Assembly: GCA_021166815.1 (NCBI GenBank) | Contig: JAJPEO010000068.1 | Span: 1-7,735, forward strand | Reading direction: 5' to 3' | Source of the DNA: Nocardioides sp. | GTDB lineage: Bacteria; Actinomycetota; Actinomycetes; Propionibacteriales; Nocardioidaceae | Length of the DNA: 7,735 bases | Shown: positions 7,534-7,735 of the stretch, piece after piece | How the letters are laid out: each line of letters opens with the position of its first letter | How positions within the stretch are numbered: position 1 is the first letter of the stretch | The notes under the pieces: generated by a model | What the model saw: only the letters and a program-made list of their open reading frames with translations | What the model was told of the DNA's origin: nothing | The model's database searches: none | Program-made: the position numbers and the translations under genes

Positions 7534-7735
7534 CGAATGCTGGTCCCTTCGTCGAGGATCTGGTCTGCGACCACTTCGAGTGCTGCGCCGCGCGAGGCCT
7601 TCACCAGGACGACGTCGCCAGCCTGCACATTCTGCCGCAGCCACGACACGGCCTCGTCACGGCTCGCCGTGTGGACGCTCTCGCGGCCGGAGGTAGCGAA
7701 GCCCTCGGCGCGCGCGCGGGCCCGCGGGCCCCCGG
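7530..7735 (-). CDS. murF: UDP-N-acetylmuramoyl-tripeptide--D-alanyl-D-alanine ligase MurF, C-terminal end
   Basis: The last 67 residues of a Mur ligase cut by the window edge. MurF adds D-Ala-D-Ala to the UDP-MurNAc-tripeptide, the final cytoplasmic step. Reading from the edge, the first two bases belong to a split codon, then the frame is open to TGA at 7532-7530. The visible tail includes [38 protein letters not shown] and [13 protein letters not shown]. The [11 protein letters not shown] block, near the C-terminus, is characteristic of MurF, and the following mraY confirms it. The ATP-binding and central domains are outside the window. The stop overlaps the mraY ATG by 4 nt. The first ten residues ([10 protein letters not shown]) come from a 30-nt run of pure G/C at the window edge and are less secure. 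Confidence 0.92.
   Translation of the reverse strand, partial: GGPRARARAEGFATSGRESVHTASRDEAVSWLRQNVQAGDVVLVKASRGAALEVVADQILDEGTSIR

Overview
The window lies inside a division and cell wall (dcw) cluster, and every recognisable gene reads on the minus strand. In transcription order, from high to low coordinates, the genes are murF (3' end only), mraY, murD, ftsW, murG, murC, ftsQ and ftsZ (5' end only). Very high GC content, frequent GTG starts, this gene order and the lack of ftsA between ftsQ and ftsZ all point to a high-GC actinobacterium. The protein style (for example the FtsZ start [20 protein letters not shown]) would suit a Nocardioidaceae-like lineage. That last placement is an impression from memory, not a computed assignment.

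Layout. Positions 403-7735 are packed. murF/mraY, mraY/murD and murG/murC each overlap by 4 nt (ATGA, ATGA and GTGA). ftsW/murG are 10 nt apart, murD/ftsW 28 nt, and murC/ftsQ only 3 nt. This looks like one transcription unit with translational coupling. The only real gap is the 190 nt between ftsQ and ftsZ (213-402). It holds an AT-rich patch with a TTGACA box, a TATAAC box and clustered AACC/GGTT repeats, which I read as a candidate ftsZ promoter/operator. No promoter for the murF-ftsQ block is visible, so it must lie upstream of the window.

How the genes work together. MurC and MurD build UDP-MurNAc-L-Ala-D-Glu, and MurF adds the terminal dipeptide after MurE, which is not in the window. 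MraY moves the phospho-MurNAc-pentapeptide onto undecaprenyl phosphate to give lipid I, and MurG adds GlcNAc to give lipid II. FtsW is the SEDS glycosyltransferase that polymerises lipid II at the septum. FtsQ is the bitopic divisome scaffold and FtsZ forms the cytokinetic ring.

I found no mobile element, CRISPR array, tRNA, rRNA or foreign island, and nothing that supports a new biological system. The long open frames on the plus strand are GC-bias shadows of these genes. The most useful items for a second look are the repeat-rich ftsZ upstream region and the same-frame murC/ftsQ junction, where a single TGA separates the two genes.
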